From Pseudomonas sp. LRP2-20 (GTDB lineage: Bacteria > Pseudomonadota > Gammaproteobacteria > Pseudomonadales > Pseudomonadaceae), in the NCBI RefSeq assembly GCF_024349685.1, contig NZ_AP025944.1:4966001-5030000 (forward strand): 64,000 nt of DNA, written 5' to 3'. Below the pieces are notes generated by a model. The model saw only the letters and a list, made by a program, of their open reading frames with translations. It was not told the DNA's origin and made no database searches. Shown one piece after another: positions 44,470-54,147 of this stretch. Numbering within the stretch: position 1 is the first letter of the stretch; every line of letters starts with the position of its first letter. Made by a program: the position numbers and the translations under genes.

Positions 44470-45534
44470 ATGTTCCGACCCAAACTGTTGTTCACCAGCC
44501 TCGCCGCACTCGCCCTGGGTGCCTGCTCGCCGCAGGACCCGCAGGCAGTGACTTCCGCCGCCATCGCCAAGCAGGTGATCCTGCCGACCTACAGCCGCTG
44601 GGTCGAAGCCGACCGCCAGCTGGCCGCCAGCGCCCTGGCCTACTGTGAAGGCAAGGAAAGCCTGGACACCGCGCGCGCCGATTTCCTCAATGCGCAGAAG
44701 GCCTGGGCCGAACTGCAACCACTGCTGGTCGGCCCGCTGGCCGAAGGCAACCGCGCCTGGCAAGTACAGTTCTGGCCCGACAAGAAGAACCTGGTCGGCC
44801 GCCAGGTCGAGCAACTGGTCAACGGCGACAAGCCGGTCGATGCCGCCGCCCTGGGCAAGGCCAGCGTCGTGGTACGCGGCCTGTCGGCTTACGAGTACAT
44901 CCTCTTCGACAGCAAGCCGGACATCGCCACTGCCGAGCAGAAGGCCCGCTACTGCCCGCTGCTGGTGGCCATCGCCGATCACCAGAAGGGCCTGGCCGAG
45001 GATATCCTCAAGACCTGGAACAGCACCGACGGCATGCTGTCGCAGATGACCAAGTTCCCCAACCAGCGCTACGCCGACTCCCACGAGGCGATCGCCGACC
45101 TGCTGCGCTCCCAGGTCACCGCCCTGGATACCTTGAAGAAGAAGCTGGGGGCGCCGATGGGCCGCCAGACCAAGGGCATTCCACAGCCGCTGCAGGCCGA
45201 GGCCTGGCGTAGCCACTCCTCGCTGAAGAGCCTGGAAGCCACCCTCAAGGCCGCCCAGGCAGTGTGGGTCGGGGTCGACAATCAGGGCCTGCGCAGCCTG
45301 CTGCCCAGCGATCAGAAAGCCCTGGCGCAGAAGATCGACGACGCTTACGCTACGGCGCTCAAAGTGCTGGCCGACAACCAGAAGACCCTCGGCGAGCTGC
45401 TGGCCGACGACGCCGGGCAGCAGACCCTCAACCAGATCTACGATGCCCTCAACGCCGTGCACCGCCTGCATGAAGGCGACCTGGCCAAGGCGCTGAACAT
45501 CCAGCTGGGCTTCAATGCCAACGACGGTGACTGA
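44470..45534 (+). CDS. second imelysin-family lipoprotein
   Basis: A 354-residue imelysin-domain lipoprotein with lipobox LALGAC (Cys19). The family motif is altered: GLSAYEYILFD near residue 142 in place of G-x-H-x2-E, so the histidine is missing but the glutamate remains, unlike the icmP product. It sits between the di-heme protein and the DUF1513 gene in one operon. An iron-binding or scaffold role is more likely than proteolysis. Confidence 0.82.
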   Translation: MFRPKLLFTSLAALALGACSPQDPQAVTSAAIAKQVILPTYSRWVEADRQLAASALAYCEGKESLDTARADFLNAQKAWAELQPLLVGPLAEGNRAWQVQFWPDKKNLVGRQVEQLVNGDKPVDAAALGKASVVVRGLSAYEYILFDSKPDIATAEQKARYCPLLVAIADHQKGLAEDILKTWNSTDGMLSQMTKFPNQRYADSHEAIADLLRSQVTALDTLKKKLGAPMGRQTKGIPQPLQAEAWRSHSSLKSLEATLKAAQAVWVGVDNQGLRSLLPSDQKALAQKIDDAYATALKVLADNQKTLGELLADDAGQQTLNQIYDALNAVHRLHEGDLAKALNIQLGFNANDGD

Positions 45535-45536
45535 TC

Positions 45537-46634
45537 ATGCTGCGACGCCAGGCCCTCAAACTCGGTAGCGTATTGCTCAGCGCCCTGACCCTGGGCGGTT
45601 GGAGCCTGCTGCGCAACAAAGGCAGCGAACCCTTGCTGCTGTCGGCGCGTGACGATGGCGACGGCAGGCATTATGCGGTCGGGTTCCGCCTGGACGGCAC
45701 CCAGGTGTTCAGCACCCAGGTCGCCCAGCGTTGCCATGCCATCATCAACCACCCCGAGCTGCCGATCGCCCTGTTCGTCGCCCGTCGCCCCGGCACCGAA
45801 AGCTACCTGGTCGACCTGCGCGACGGGCGCCTGCTGCAGACCGTCACCTCGCAACCGAACCGGCACTTCTATGGCCATGCGGTGATCCACAAGGGTGGCG
45901 AATGGCTGTATGCCACCGAGAACGACACCACCGACCCAGGCCGTGGCGTGCTCGGCGTCTACCGCTTCGAGGGTGAACGCCTGGTGCACACCGGCGAGAT
46001 CCCGACCCATGGCATCGGCCCACATGAAGTGGCCTGGCTACCGGACGGCGAGACCCTGGTCGTGGCCAACGGCGGTATCCGCACCGAGGCCGAAAGCCGG
46101 GTCGAGATGAACCTCGACGCCATGCAGCCGAGCCTGGTACTGATGCAGCGCGACGGCACCCTGCTGAGCAAGGAAACCCTGGCCCAGCAGATGAACAGCG
46201 TGCGCCACCTGGCGGTGGGCGACGATGGCACCATCGCCACCTGCCAGCAATTCATGGGGGCTGCCGACGAGACCGCCGAGCTGCTGGCGATCAAACGCCC
46301 GGGTGAGCCGTTCAAGGCCTTCCCGGTAGCCGAGCGCCAGCTGCAGTCGATGGCCCAGTACACCGCCAGCGTCGCCATCCACAGCGACCTGCGCCTGGTG
46401 GCGCTGACCGCGCCGCGGGCCAACCGCCTGTTTGTCTGGGACCTGGACAGCGGCGCGGTGAAGCTCGACGCACCGATGCCCGATTGCGCCGGGGTCGGCG
46501 CGGTCAAGGATGGTTTTGTCGTCACCTCCGGGCAGGGCCGTTGCCGCTTCTACGACTGCCGCAAGGCCGAACTGATCGGGCAACCGATGGACCTGCCGTC
46601 CGGGTTCTGGGACAACCACCTGCACCTGGTCTGA
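45537..46634 (+). CDS. DUF1513 beta-propeller protein, probably Tat-exported
   Basis: A 365-residue protein with a twin-arginine signal (MLRRQALKLGSVLLSALTLG), then a WD40-like propeller with repeated blades (HAIINHPELPIALFVA, PHEVAWLPDGETLVVANGG, SVRHLAVGDDG). Export in a folded form suggests a bound cofactor or metal. The ATG follows the preceding stop by two bases. Always found with di-heme and imelysin genes in pseudomonads as I recall; function unknown. Confidence 0.8.
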   Translation: MLRRQALKLGSVLLSALTLGGWSLLRNKGSEPLLLSARDDGDGRHYAVGFRLDGTQVFSTQVAQRCHAIINHPELPIALFVARRPGTESYLVDLRDGRLLQTVTSQPNRHFYGHAVIHKGGEWLYATENDTTDPGRGVLGVYRFEGERLVHTGEIPTHGIGPHEVAWLPDGETLVVANGGIRTEAESRVEMNLDAMQPSLVLMQRDGTLLSKETLAQQMNSVRHLAVGDDGTIATCQQFMGAADETAELLAIKRPGEPFKAFPVAERQLQSMAQYTASVAIHSDLRLVALTAPRANRLFVWDLDSGAVKLDAPMPDCAGVGAVKDGFVVTSGQGRCRFYDCRKAELIGQPMDLPSGFWDNHLHLV

Positions 46635-46646
46635 TCTACCGCCAGT

Positions 46647-46685
46647 ACCGGCCTCTTCGCGGCTAGAGCCGCGATCGGGCCGGCA
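46647..46685. repeat. truncated REP element
   Basis: ACCGGCCTCTTCGCGGCTAG followed by an inner hairpin (TCGCGGCTAGAGCCGCGA) and a partial closing arm GGGCCGGC. It separates the imelysin operon from mexV. Confidence 0.75.
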
Positions 46686-46794
46686 CAGGCAATCCCCTCC
46701 CCCTTCTGCAATACTTCCCTGATCCGCACGTGGGCAGAATCGCCCGTTGTCGTGTCAAAACGAATAACAACCACGCATCCAAGGAACCGGACTT

Positions 46795-47943
46795 ATGCTA
46801 CGCCGCCGCATGCTCATCATGTTGGCCGTCGTTCTGCTGATCGTGCTGGCCCTGGGGGGATACAAAGGCTTCTCGATCTACAAACAGATCCAGATGTTCT
46901 CCGCCCCCCGGCCGCCCATCACCGTTGCCGCCGCCCCGGCCGAACAGCGCCAGTGGCAGGAGCGCCTGCCGGCCGTAGGCAGCCTGAAGGCATTGCAGGG
47001 CGTCGAGCTGAGCCTGGAAGTCGAAGGCATCGTCAAGGCCCTGTACTTCGACTCCGGGCAGAAGGTCAAAGCCGGGCAACCGCTGCTACAGCTCAACGAC
47101 GACCAGGAAACCGCCCTGCTCGGCACCGCCCAGGCCGACCTGGGGCTGGCCAAGGTCGACTTCGGCCGCGGCAGCCAGCTGGTCGGCGATGCCGCCATTT
47201 CCCGCGGCGAGTTCGATCGCCTGTCCTCCCAGTACCGGCGCAACCAGGCAGTGGTCGAGCAGCTCAAGGCGCAGAAGATCAAGAAAAGCATCAACGCACC
47301 GTTCAATGGCACCATCGGCATTCGCCAGGTGGATATCGGCCAGTACCTGGCCGCCGGCACGGTGATCGCCACCCTGCAGGACCTGTCCAGCCTGTACGTC
47401 GACTTCAACGTACCGGAACAGGCGTTGCCGCACCTGAGCCTGGGCCAGCAGGTGCTGGTGCAGGTGGCGGCGTATCCGGGGCAGACGTTCCCGGCCAGCC
47501 TCAGCGCGATCAACCCCAAGGTCGATGAGAACACCCGCAACCTGCTGGTGCGCGCGACCCTGGCCAACCCGGACGACAAGCTGCTGCCCGGCATGTTCGC
47601 CAACCTGCTGATCCTGCTGCCCGACCCGCAGCCCCAGGTGGTCGTCCCGGAAAGCGCCATCACCTACACCCTTTACGGCAACTCGGTGTACGTCGCCACC
47701 GCGAAGAAGGACAAGGACGGCAACCCGGAAACCGACGACAACGGCCAGCCCCGGCTCAGCGCCGAACAACGCACCGTACAGACCGGCGAGCGCCGCGATG
47801 GCGTGGTGGTGGTCAGCAAGGGCCTCAAGGCCGGCGAACAGGTGGTCACCGCCGGGCAGCTCAAGCTGACCCCGGGTGCGCCCATCCGCATTGGCCAGGA
47901 CAGCGCGCTCAAGCCCGAACAGGGCACACCGCGCACCGACTGA
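46795..47943 (+). CDS. mexV: RND efflux periplasmic adaptor (MexV-like)
   Basis: A 382-residue membrane-fusion protein with an N-terminal anchor (MLRRRMLIMLAVVLLIVLAL), barrel-sandwich hybrid halves (VELSLEVEGIVKALYFDSGQ, DVDIGQYLAAGTVIATLQ-like), a helical hairpin and beta-barrel. AAGGA precedes the ATG. In P. aeruginosa the pair in this position is mexVW (PA4374-PA4375), a multidrug pump using OprM. No outer-membrane gene is present here. Lacks a lipobox. Confidence 0.83.
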   Translation: MLRRRMLIMLAVVLLIVLALGGYKGFSIYKQIQMFSAPRPPITVAAAPAEQRQWQERLPAVGSLKALQGVELSLEVEGIVKALYFDSGQKVKAGQPLLQLNDDQETALLGTAQADLGLAKVDFGRGSQLVGDAAISRGEFDRLSSQYRRNQAVVEQLKAQKIKKSINAPFNGTIGIRQVDIGQYLAAGTVIATLQDLSSLYVDFNVPEQALPHLSLGQQVLVQVAAYPGQTFPASLSAINPKVDENTRNLLVRATLANPDDKLLPGMFANLLILLPDPQPQVVVPESAITYTLYGNSVYVATAKKDKDGNPETDDNGQPRLSAEQRTVQTGERRDGVVVVSKGLKAGEQVVTAGQLKLTPGAPIRIGQDSALKPEQGTPRTD

Positions 47944-47956
47944 GCAGGAGGCAGGC

Positions 47957-50900
47957 ATGGCGTTCACTGATCCGTTCATCCGCCGCCCGGTGCTGGCCAG
48001 CGTGGTCAGCCTGCTGATTTTGCTGCTCGGCTTCCAGGCCTGGAACAAACTGCAGATCCGCCAGTACCCGAAAATGGAAAACGCCCTGATCACGGTGACC
48101 ACCGCCTACCCCGGGGCCAACGCCGAGACTATCCAGGGCTACATCACCCAGCCGCTGCAACAGAGCCTGGCCAGCGCCGAAGGCATCGACTACATGACCT
48201 CGGTCAGCCGGCAGAACTTCTCGGTGATTTCCATCTATGCACGCATCGGCGCCGACAGCGACCGCCTGTTCACCGAACTGCTGGCCAAGGCCAACGAAGT
48301 GCGCAACCAGCTGCCGCAGGACGCCGAAGACCCGGTCCTGAGCAAGGAAGCGGCCGATGCCTCGGCGCTGATGTACATCAGCTTCTACAGCAAGGAAATG
48401 AGCAACCCGCAGATCACCGACTACCTGTCGCGGGTGATCCAGCCCAAGCTGGCGACCCTGCCAGGCATGGCCGAGGCCGAGATCCTCGGCAACCAGGTGT
48501 TCGCCATGCGCATCTGGATCGACCCGGTGAAGCTGGCCGGCTTCGGCCTTGCGGCCACCGACGTGACCAATGCCGTACGCCGCTACAACTTCCTCTCGGC
48601 AGCAGGCGAGGTGAAGGGCGAGTACGTGGTCACCAGCATCAACGCCAGCACCGAGCTGAAGTCCGCCGAAGCCTTCGCCGCGCTGCCGCTCAAGGTGTCC
48701 GGTGACAGCCGGGTGCTGCTCGGCGACGTGGCACGGGTGGAGATGGGTGCGGAAAACTACGACACGGTCAGCTCGTTCGATGGTACGCCATCGGTCTACA
48801 TCGGCATCAAGGCCACCCCGGCGGCCAACCCGCTGGACGTGATCAAGGAAGTGCGGCGCATCATGCCGGAGCTGGAAAGCCAGCTGCCGTCAGCGCTGAA
48901 GGTATCGATCGCCTACGACGCCACGCTGTTCATCCAGGCCTCCATCGACGAAGTGATCAAGACCTTGGGCGAAGCGGTGCTGATCGTCATCGTGGTGGTG
49001 TTCCTGTTCCTCGGTGCCCTGCGCTCAGTGCTGATCCCGGTGGTGACCATTCCGCTGTCGATGATCGGCGTGCTGTTCTTCATGCAGATGATGGGCTATT
49101 CGCTGAACCTGCTGACGTTGCTGGCGATGGTGCTGGCGATCGGCCTGGTGGTGGACGATGCCATCGTGGTGGTGGAGAACATCCACCGGCACATGGAGGA
49201 AGGCAAGTCACCCTTCGATGCAGCGCTGGAAGGCGCCCGGGAAATTGCCATGCCCGTGGTGTCGATGACCATCACCCTGGCGGCGGTCTACGCCCCCATC
49301 GGTTTTCTCACCGGGCTTACCGGCGCGCTGTTCAAGGAGTTTGCCCTGACCCTGGCTGGCGCGGTGGTCATCTCCGGCATTGTCGCCCTGACCTTGTCGC
49401 CGATGATGTGCGCCCTGCTGTTGCGCCAGGAGCAGAACCCCAGCGGCCTGGCCCATCGCCTCGACGTGCTGTTCGAAGGCCTCAAGGTCCGCTACCAGCG
49501 CCTGCTGCACGCCACCCTCGACAGCCGCCCGGTGGTGCTGGTGTTCGCCGTGATCATCCTGTGCCTGATCCCGGTGCTGCTCAAGTTCACCCAGAACGAA
49601 CTGGCGCCCAACGAAGACCAGGGCGTGATCTTCATGATGAGCAGCTCGCCGCAGCCGGCCAACCTCGACTACCTGAACGCCTACACCGACCAGTTCACCC
49701 CGCTGTTCAAGAGCTTCCCCGAGTACTATTCGTCGTTCCAGATCAACGGCTTCAACGGTGTGCAGAGCGGCATCGGCGGCTTCCTGCTCAAGCCCTGGAA
49801 CGAACGCAAGCGCACGCAGATGGAGCTGCTACCGCTGGTCCAGGCCAAGCTCGAACAGATCGGCGGGCTGCAGATCTTCGGTTTCAACCTGCCTTCATTG
49901 CCGGGCACCGGTGAGGGCCTGCCGTTCCAGTTCGTGATCAACACCGCCGGCGACTACCCTGCCCTGCTGGAAGTCGCCCAGCGGGTCAAGCAACGGGCCC
50001 AGGAATCGGGCAAGTTCGCCTTCCTCGACATCGACCTGGCTTTCGACAAACCCGAAGTGGTCGTCGACATCGACCGGGCCAAGGCAGCGCAGATGGGCGT
50101 TTCGATGGATGCGCTGGGCGGCACCCTGGCCACCCTGCTGGGCGAGGCGGAAATCAACCGTTTCACCCTCGAGGGCCGCAGCTACAAGGTAATTGCCCAG
50201 GTCGAGCGGCCTTATCGGGACAACGCCGGCTGGCTGAACAACTACTACGTGAAGAACGAACAAGGGCAGTTGCTGCCCTTGTCGACCCTGATCACCCTCA
50301 GTGACCGCGCGCGCCCCCGCCAGCTCAACCAGTTCCAGCAATTGAACTCGGCGATCATCCAGGGGGTGCCGATGGTCAGCATTGGCGAGGCGTTGCAGAC
50401 GGTACGCGAGATCGCCCGGGAAGAGGCACCGGAGGGCTTCGCCTTCGACTATGCCGGCACGGCAAGGCAGTACGTGCAAGAAGGCAGCGCACTGTGGGTG
50501 ACCTTTGGCCTGGCGCTGGCGATCATCTTCCTGGTGCTGGCCGCGCAATTCGAGAGTTTCCGCGACCCGCTGGTGATTCTGGTGACCGTGCCGCTGTCGA
50601 TCTGTGGTGCCCTGCTACCGCTGTTCCTGGGCATTTCCAGCATGAACATCTACACCCAGGTGGGGCTGGTGACGTTGATCGGTCTGATCAGCAAGCACGG
50701 CATCCTGATCGTCGAGTTCGCCAACCAGTTGCGCGAGGAAAAGGGCTTGAACGTTCGCCAGGCCATCGAGGAAGCGGCCGCCATTCGCCTGCGGCCGGTA
50801 CTGATGACCACGGCGGCGATGGTATTCGGCATGGTGCCGCTGATTCTGGCCTCCGGGGCCGGCGCGGTGAGCCGGTTCGATATCGGCACGGTGATTGCCA

Positions 50901-51001
50901 CCGGGATGTCGATCGGGACCTTGTTTACCCTCTTTGTGCTGCCTTGCATCTACACCCTGCTGGCACACAAGTCGGCTACCAAGGATGCTGTCGTCGCCTG
51001 A
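47957..51001 (+). CDS. mexW: RND multidrug efflux transporter (MexW-like)
   Basis: A 1014-residue inner-membrane RND pump with twelve membrane segments and two large periplasmic loops. Proton-relay aspartates appear in AIGLVVDDAIVVVENIHRHM (near residue 400) and motifs typical of HAE1 drug exporters are intact (FTDPFIRRPVLASVVSLLIL start; GLISKHGILIVEFANQLRE in the second half). AGGAGG lies before the ATG; 13 bases separate it from mexV. Exports diverse drugs when expressed; no local regulator. Confidence 0.92.
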   Translation: MAFTDPFIRRPVLASVVSLLILLLGFQAWNKLQIRQYPKMENALITVTTAYPGANAETIQGYITQPLQQSLASAEGIDYMTSVSRQNFSVISIYARIGADSDRLFTELLAKANEVRNQLPQDAEDPVLSKEAADASALMYISFYSKEMSNPQITDYLSRVIQPKLATLPGMAEAEILGNQVFAMRIWIDPVKLAGFGLAATDVTNAVRRYNFLSAAGEVKGEYVVTSINASTELKSAEAFAALPLKVSGDSRVLLGDVARVEMGAENYDTVSSFDGTPSVYIGIKATPAANPLDVIKEVRRIMPELESQLPSALKVSIAYDATLFIQASIDEVIKTLGEAVLIVIVVVFLFLGALRSVLIPVVTIPLSMIGVLFFMQMMGYSLNLLTLLAMVLAIGLVVDDAIVVVENIHRHMEEGKSPFDAALEGAREIAMPVVSMTITLAAVYAPIGFLTGLTGALFKEFALTLAGAVVISGIVALTLSPMMCALLLRQEQNPSGLAHRLDVLFEGLKVRYQRLLHATLDSRPVVLVFAVIILCLIPVLLKFTQNELAPNEDQGVIFMMSSSPQPANLDYLNAYTDQFTPLFKSFPEYYSSFQINGFNGVQSGIGGFLLKPWNERKRTQMELLPLVQAKLEQIGGLQIFGFNLPSLPGTGEGLPFQFVINTAGDYPALLEVAQRVKQRAQESGKFAFLDIDLAFDKPEVVVDIDRAKAAQMGVSMDALGGTLATLLGEAEINRFTLEGRSYKVIAQVERPYRDNAGWLNNYYVKNEQGQLLPLSTLITLSDRARPRQLNQFQQLNSAIIQGVPMVSIGEALQTVREIAREEAPEGFAFDYAGTARQYVQEGSALWVTFGLALAIIFLVLAAQFESFRDPLVILVTVPLSICGALLPLFLGISSMNIYTQVGLVTLIGLISKHGILIVEFANQLREEKGLNVRQAIEEAAAIRLRPVLMTTAAMVFGMVPLILASGAGAVSRFDIGTVIATGMSIGTLFTLFVLPCIYTLLAHKSATKDAVVA

Positions 51002-51002
51002 T

Positions 51003-51036
51003 CCGGCCTCTTCGCGGGTAAACCCGCTCCCACAGG
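51003..51036. repeat. single REP element after mexW
   Basis: One copy, CCGGCCTCTTCGCGGGTAAA then CCCGCTCCCACAGG, without an inverted partner nearby. Confidence 0.88.
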
Positions 51037-51089
51037 TACCGCACAGTGCTCAAAGGCCGCTAAGGGCCAGCAAGGCATACACAAAAACA

Positions 51090-51113
51090 AAGGCCTCGCG
51101 ATTGCGAGGCCTT
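51090..51113. terminator. terminator between mexW and the inaA operon
   Basis: AAGGCCTCGC and GCGAGGCCTT around four bases. On the minus strand it is followed by TTTGTTTTTG, so it mainly ends the minus-strand operon; on the plus strand the tract is weak (TTCATCTTG). Confidence 0.82.
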
Positions 51114-51131
51114 CATCTTGCTCGAGCTGTA

Positions 51132-51353
51132 TCAGCCAAACGGCCGTAGCCCCTGGCGCATGCCGAACAGGAACAGCAACAGGTCCTGATCCGGTTGGGC
51201 CTGGCTCTGCTGTGCCTTGACCTCACGCGGCACCGCGCACTGGTCTGGCTTGCTGAATACCACAGGCCGTGGCTCTTCCCAGGCCGCTACCGCCGCCGTG
51301 GTCACAGCCAACCCAGCCACCAGGAACAAAGCTCGAGCGATTTCTAGTTTCAT
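51132..51353 (-). CDS. small exported protein of the ColR-linked operon
   Basis: A 73-residue protein with a signal peptide (MKLEIARALFLVAGLAVTTA, cleavage after AVAA) and a 50-residue mature part (WEEPRPVVFSKPDQCAVP then Gln-rich). Overlaps the inaA-like stop by 4 bases (ATGA). In P. putida the last gene of the PP0903-PP0905 operon is of this size. Function unknown. Confidence 0.72.
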   Translation of the reverse strand: MKLEIARALFLVAGLAVTTAAVAAWEEPRPVVFSKPDQCAVPREVKAQQSQAQPDQDLLLFLFGMRQGLRPFG

Positions 51354-52051
51354 TGCCCTAACCCTTTGACAGCGCTGCCAAACGCCATCTGGTAAAAATA
51401 GAGCAGCGTTTGCCATTCCGTGTCATTTAGCGACGAGTGGCGGCGCAGCTGGCGCAGGTCGTTACCCGCAGCCCGCTGACAGCTGATGCGTCGTCGGCAC
51501 TTTTCCAGGTCCAGGAGTGCTACTTCGACGCGGGCCTGCTCACCCTCGCCGATGACCTTGATGAAGACGTGCTTGCCGTACAAGCAGCCATGCTGCCAGT
51601 GGCCCAGGTGCATGCGCGCCAGGTTGTCCGCCAGGTCCTTGAGCATGCGTTCATGCACTACCTGAGGATAGCGCTCGCGCGCGCCTTCGGCGTGCCACGT
51701 GTCGAGTTCGACAAAGCCGTCCAGCGCCTCGCTGACCAGCAGCGCGCGCCATTGATGCTCGGGGTCACGCTCGGCACCACAAAACACGATGCGCGGCACG
51801 CGAACACCCAGTTGCTCGAAGCTGTTCAGCGCATCGAGTTCGCGCAGGACGGTCGGCCTGCCGAATGGGTGCAACAGGCTACGATAGATATGGCCAACCT
51901 GACGCTTGGCATACAGCACCTTGCCGTTGCCATCGCTCAGCCGTTGCACACCACTTTCACCACCGCGCCGCTGGTTGGGTTCCTCGACCCATTCACCCTG
52001 CTGGCGCCAGTAATAATCGAACCGCGACTCCCCATTTTGGGCTACAGCCAT
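51350..52051 (-). CDS. inaA: lipopolysaccharide kinase family protein InaA
   Basis: A 233-residue protein with the fold of Kdo/WaaP-type LPS kinases. Protein-kinase-like residues are visible: the VLYAKRQ lysine near residue 48, REL glutamate, HLGHWQHGCLYGKHVFIKV (catalytic loop) and VALLDLEKCRR (metal-binding Asp). In P. putida the homologue (PP0904) is in a ColR-controlled operon and needed for membrane homeostasis, as I recall. A possible role is phosphorylation of the LPS core. Starts 6 bases after the methyltransferase stop. Confidence 0.8.
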   Translation of the reverse strand: MAVAQNGESRFDYYWRQQGEWVEEPNQRRGGESGVQRLSDGNGKVLYAKRQVGHIYRSLLHPFGRPTVLRELDALNSFEQLGVRVPRIVFCGAERDPEHQWRALLVSEALDGFVELDTWHAEGARERYPQVVHERMLKDLADNLARMHLGHWQHGCLYGKHVFIKVIGEGEQARVEVALLDLEKCRRRISCQRAAGNDLRQLRRHSSLNDTEWQTLLYFYQMAFGSAVKGLGQ

Positions 52052-52057
52052 CAAACA

Positions 52058-52738
52058 CTACCCCTTACGCAATACATATACCCGCCACATGGCATAGAAC
52101 GGCAGGAAGTCGAGGTGTTCCTGGATTCTGAAGCCGGCGGCCTTGAATTCTGCTTCAACCGTTTCTGCCGGTAACACGAAACGGTTCTGATAGGCGCCCT
52201 GCTCGGCCTTGGCACTGCGCTTCTGCTCGAGCTTCTGGCGGCGCCAGGCCTTGAAGTTACCGTCCACCCACAATGACAGGATTACACTGTCACGGCTAAC
52301 CCTTTGAAACTCGTCAAGAATGGTCTTGCGGTGAGCCGACTCGCCAATATGGTGGAACAGCCGCATGCAGAAGATGCTGTCGACCGAATTATCCGGCAAG
52401 TCGATCGCGAATGCCGATGTCTGCAAAGGGCGTACCCGCGCCACCACCTCTGGCGGTTGCGCGGCACAGGCCGTCTGGATCATCGCTTCCGAGTTGTCGG
52501 CACCGATGATGACCCGGTTCGGCTTTTCCGCCAACAGCGGCCAGAAACGGCCAGCGCCGCAGGGCAAGTCGAGGACCAGACCCGGCTCTCCGGCCAGCGC
52601 CAGGGCACGACGAGCCAGCTGCTCGTCACGCTTGTGGGACAGGCGACGGGCGAGTCCATCCTGGTGCTTGAGGAAGTACTCCTTGGCATGTTGCTGGTCG
52701 TACTTCTCGGAAAATTCGAGTTTGATCGGGCTACGCAT
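52058..52738 (-). CDS. class I SAM-dependent methyltransferase
   Basis: A 226-residue methyltransferase with the SAM-binding motif I LVLDLPCGAGRFWPLL near residue 55 and motif II/post-I GADNSEAM. First gene of the operon with inaA and the small exported gene (PP0903 equivalent). Its upstream region carries the TGACATTATTTTCAC motif also found before the PAP2 gene. Target molecule unknown. Confidence 0.82.
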   Translation of the reverse strand: MRSPIKLEFSEKYDQQHAKEYFLKHQDGLARRLSHKRDEQLARRALALAGEPGLVLDLPCGAGRFWPLLAEKPNRVIIGADNSEAMIQTACAAQPPEVVARVRPLQTSAFAIDLPDNSVDSIFCMRLFHHIGESAHRKTILDEFQRVSRDSVILSLWVDGNFKAWRRQKLEQKRSAKAEQGAYQNRFVLPAETVEAEFKAAGFRIQEHLDFLPFYAMWRVYVLRKG

Positions 52739-52804
52739 CGGACATCTCCAGTTTCCAATGCGCTTACCTTAGGTATCGGATCGTTGGAAACAGGTCATGC
52801 CAAT

Positions 52805-52819
52805 GTGAAAATAATGTCA
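52805..52819 (-). promoter_or_regulatory. candidate ColR box of the methyltransferase-inaA operon
   Basis: TGACATTATTTTCAC on the gene strand differs at two of 15 positions from a copy upstream of the PAP2 gene on the other side of colRS. It resembles the ColR consensus ending TTTTCAC that I recall. It is about 65 bases before the start codon. Confidence 0.55.
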
Positions 52820-52845
52820 CGAACCTGTAGCTATGTTTCATCTTG

Positions 52846-54147
52846 TTACTGCGTGGGATCGGTCTTTTCCGCGCTCTGGCTCAGGTCTACCTGGAAGCGG
52901 CAGCCATGCGGTGCCGTCGCGGTCAGCGTCACTCGCCAGCCCTGGTCGTCGCAGATCCTCTGCACCAGCGACAGGCCCAGGCCAAGGCCCTCTCCACGCC
53001 GCTCCTCGCCACGCACGAACGGCTGGAACATTGCTTCGCGTTGCTCCTCCGGAATCCCCACGCCACTGTCCTCGACACTGAAGCCGTTGAGCTCCAGGCT
53101 CAGGCGGATATAACCGCTGTCTGTGTAATGCGCGGCATTGCGCAACAGGTTGCCCATCACCGAGTGCAGGAACGTGGCGTTGTACAGCAAAGGGCCTGCA
53201 CTGACCTGGCCATCGTAGTAGAGCGTCAGGCCCTTTTGCTCGATGGTATCGCGCCACACCCCGGTCAGGTCGTCGGCGACTTCACGCAGCGTTGCCTGGG
53301 ACGCCACCGCCCCCTGGTCACGTTGGGCACGGGCGAGCATGAGGAAGGTCTTGACCAGCTCGCGCATCTCTTCCGTGGCACGGGCGATACGTTCCACCTG
53401 GCTGCGAGAACGGGTATCCAGATTGGGGTTTTCCATCAGCAGTTCGCACGAAGTGGCCAGCACCATCAGCGGCGTTCGCAGCTCATGGCTGACATCGCTG
53501 GTGAACAAGCGCTCGCGGGTCAGGGCGTCGCGCAGCCGGCCCAGGGTATCGTCGAACGCTACCGCCAGCTGGCCGACTTCGTCGGCCGCGTAGTCCGGTG
53601 CCAGCGGCGGCGCCAGGCCAAGCAACTGATCACGATGGCGAACCTGTCGTGCCAGGCGGATGACCGGTGCCATCACCCTGCGCGCCAACAGCCAGCCGAG
53701 CACCACCGCCAGCACCAGGCTGAGCACGAAACCCACCACCACGACGGCAAACAGCACGCGCTCGCGCTCTTCGAAATCGCTCTGGTCCTGCAGCAGTACA
53801 TAGCGGCGACCATCGACGATCTCGACCATCGCGTGGTAGGACAGCTGGTCGCGAAACACCTCATGGAAGCCGACATCGAGGCGGCGCAGGTCCTTGGGCA
53901 GCTCGAAATCATCGCGCCCGCCACTGAAATAGAACAGCTGGTCAGGCCGTGGCCGATGGCTCCAGTCACTGACGCTGTCCATGCGCAGCAAGCGCTGCAG
54001 ATCGCCGCCGAGCACCGATGAGATCAGGCGCTCTTCGACCAGGTGCACGGTGGCGACGATGCCGAAGGCGAAGGCACCGGCCACCAGCGCGCTCATCAAC
54101 GCAAAGGCGATGATGATGCGCTGGGCAAGGCTCTGCTTAAACTCCAT
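52846..54147 (-). CDS. colS: sensor histidine kinase ColS
   Basis: A 433-residue sensor with two membrane segments (about 10-30 and 133-155) enclosing a 100-residue periplasmic domain, HAMP, HisKA and HATPase domains. The phospho-accepting residue is H221 (SDVSHELRTPL). The periplasmic residues described as the Fe(III)/Zn-sensing site of ColS, E96, H105, E126 and E129 (E-x2-E in FEERE), are all present at exactly these positions. It activates ColR under excess metal or membrane stress. It overlaps colR by 11 bases. Confidence 0.95.
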   Translation of the reverse strand: MEFKQSLAQRIIIAFALMSALVAGAFAFGIVATVHLVEERLISSVLGGDLQRLLRMDSVSDWSHRPRPDQLFYFSGGRDDFELPKDLRRLDVGFHEVFRDQLSYHAMVEIVDGRRYVLLQDQSDFEERERVLFAVVVVGFVLSLVLAVVLGWLLARRVMAPVIRLARQVRHRDQLLGLAPPLAPDYAADEVGQLAVAFDDTLGRLRDALTRERLFTSDVSHELRTPLMVLATSCELLMENPNLDTRSRSQVERIARATEEMRELVKTFLMLARAQRDQGAVASQATLREVADDLTGVWRDTIEQKGLTLYYDGQVSAGPLLYNATFLHSVMGNLLRNAAHYTDSGYIRLSLELNGFSVEDSGVGIPEEQREAMFQPFVRGEERRGEGLGLGLSLVQRICDDQGWRVTLTATAPHGCRFQVDLSQSAEKTDPTQ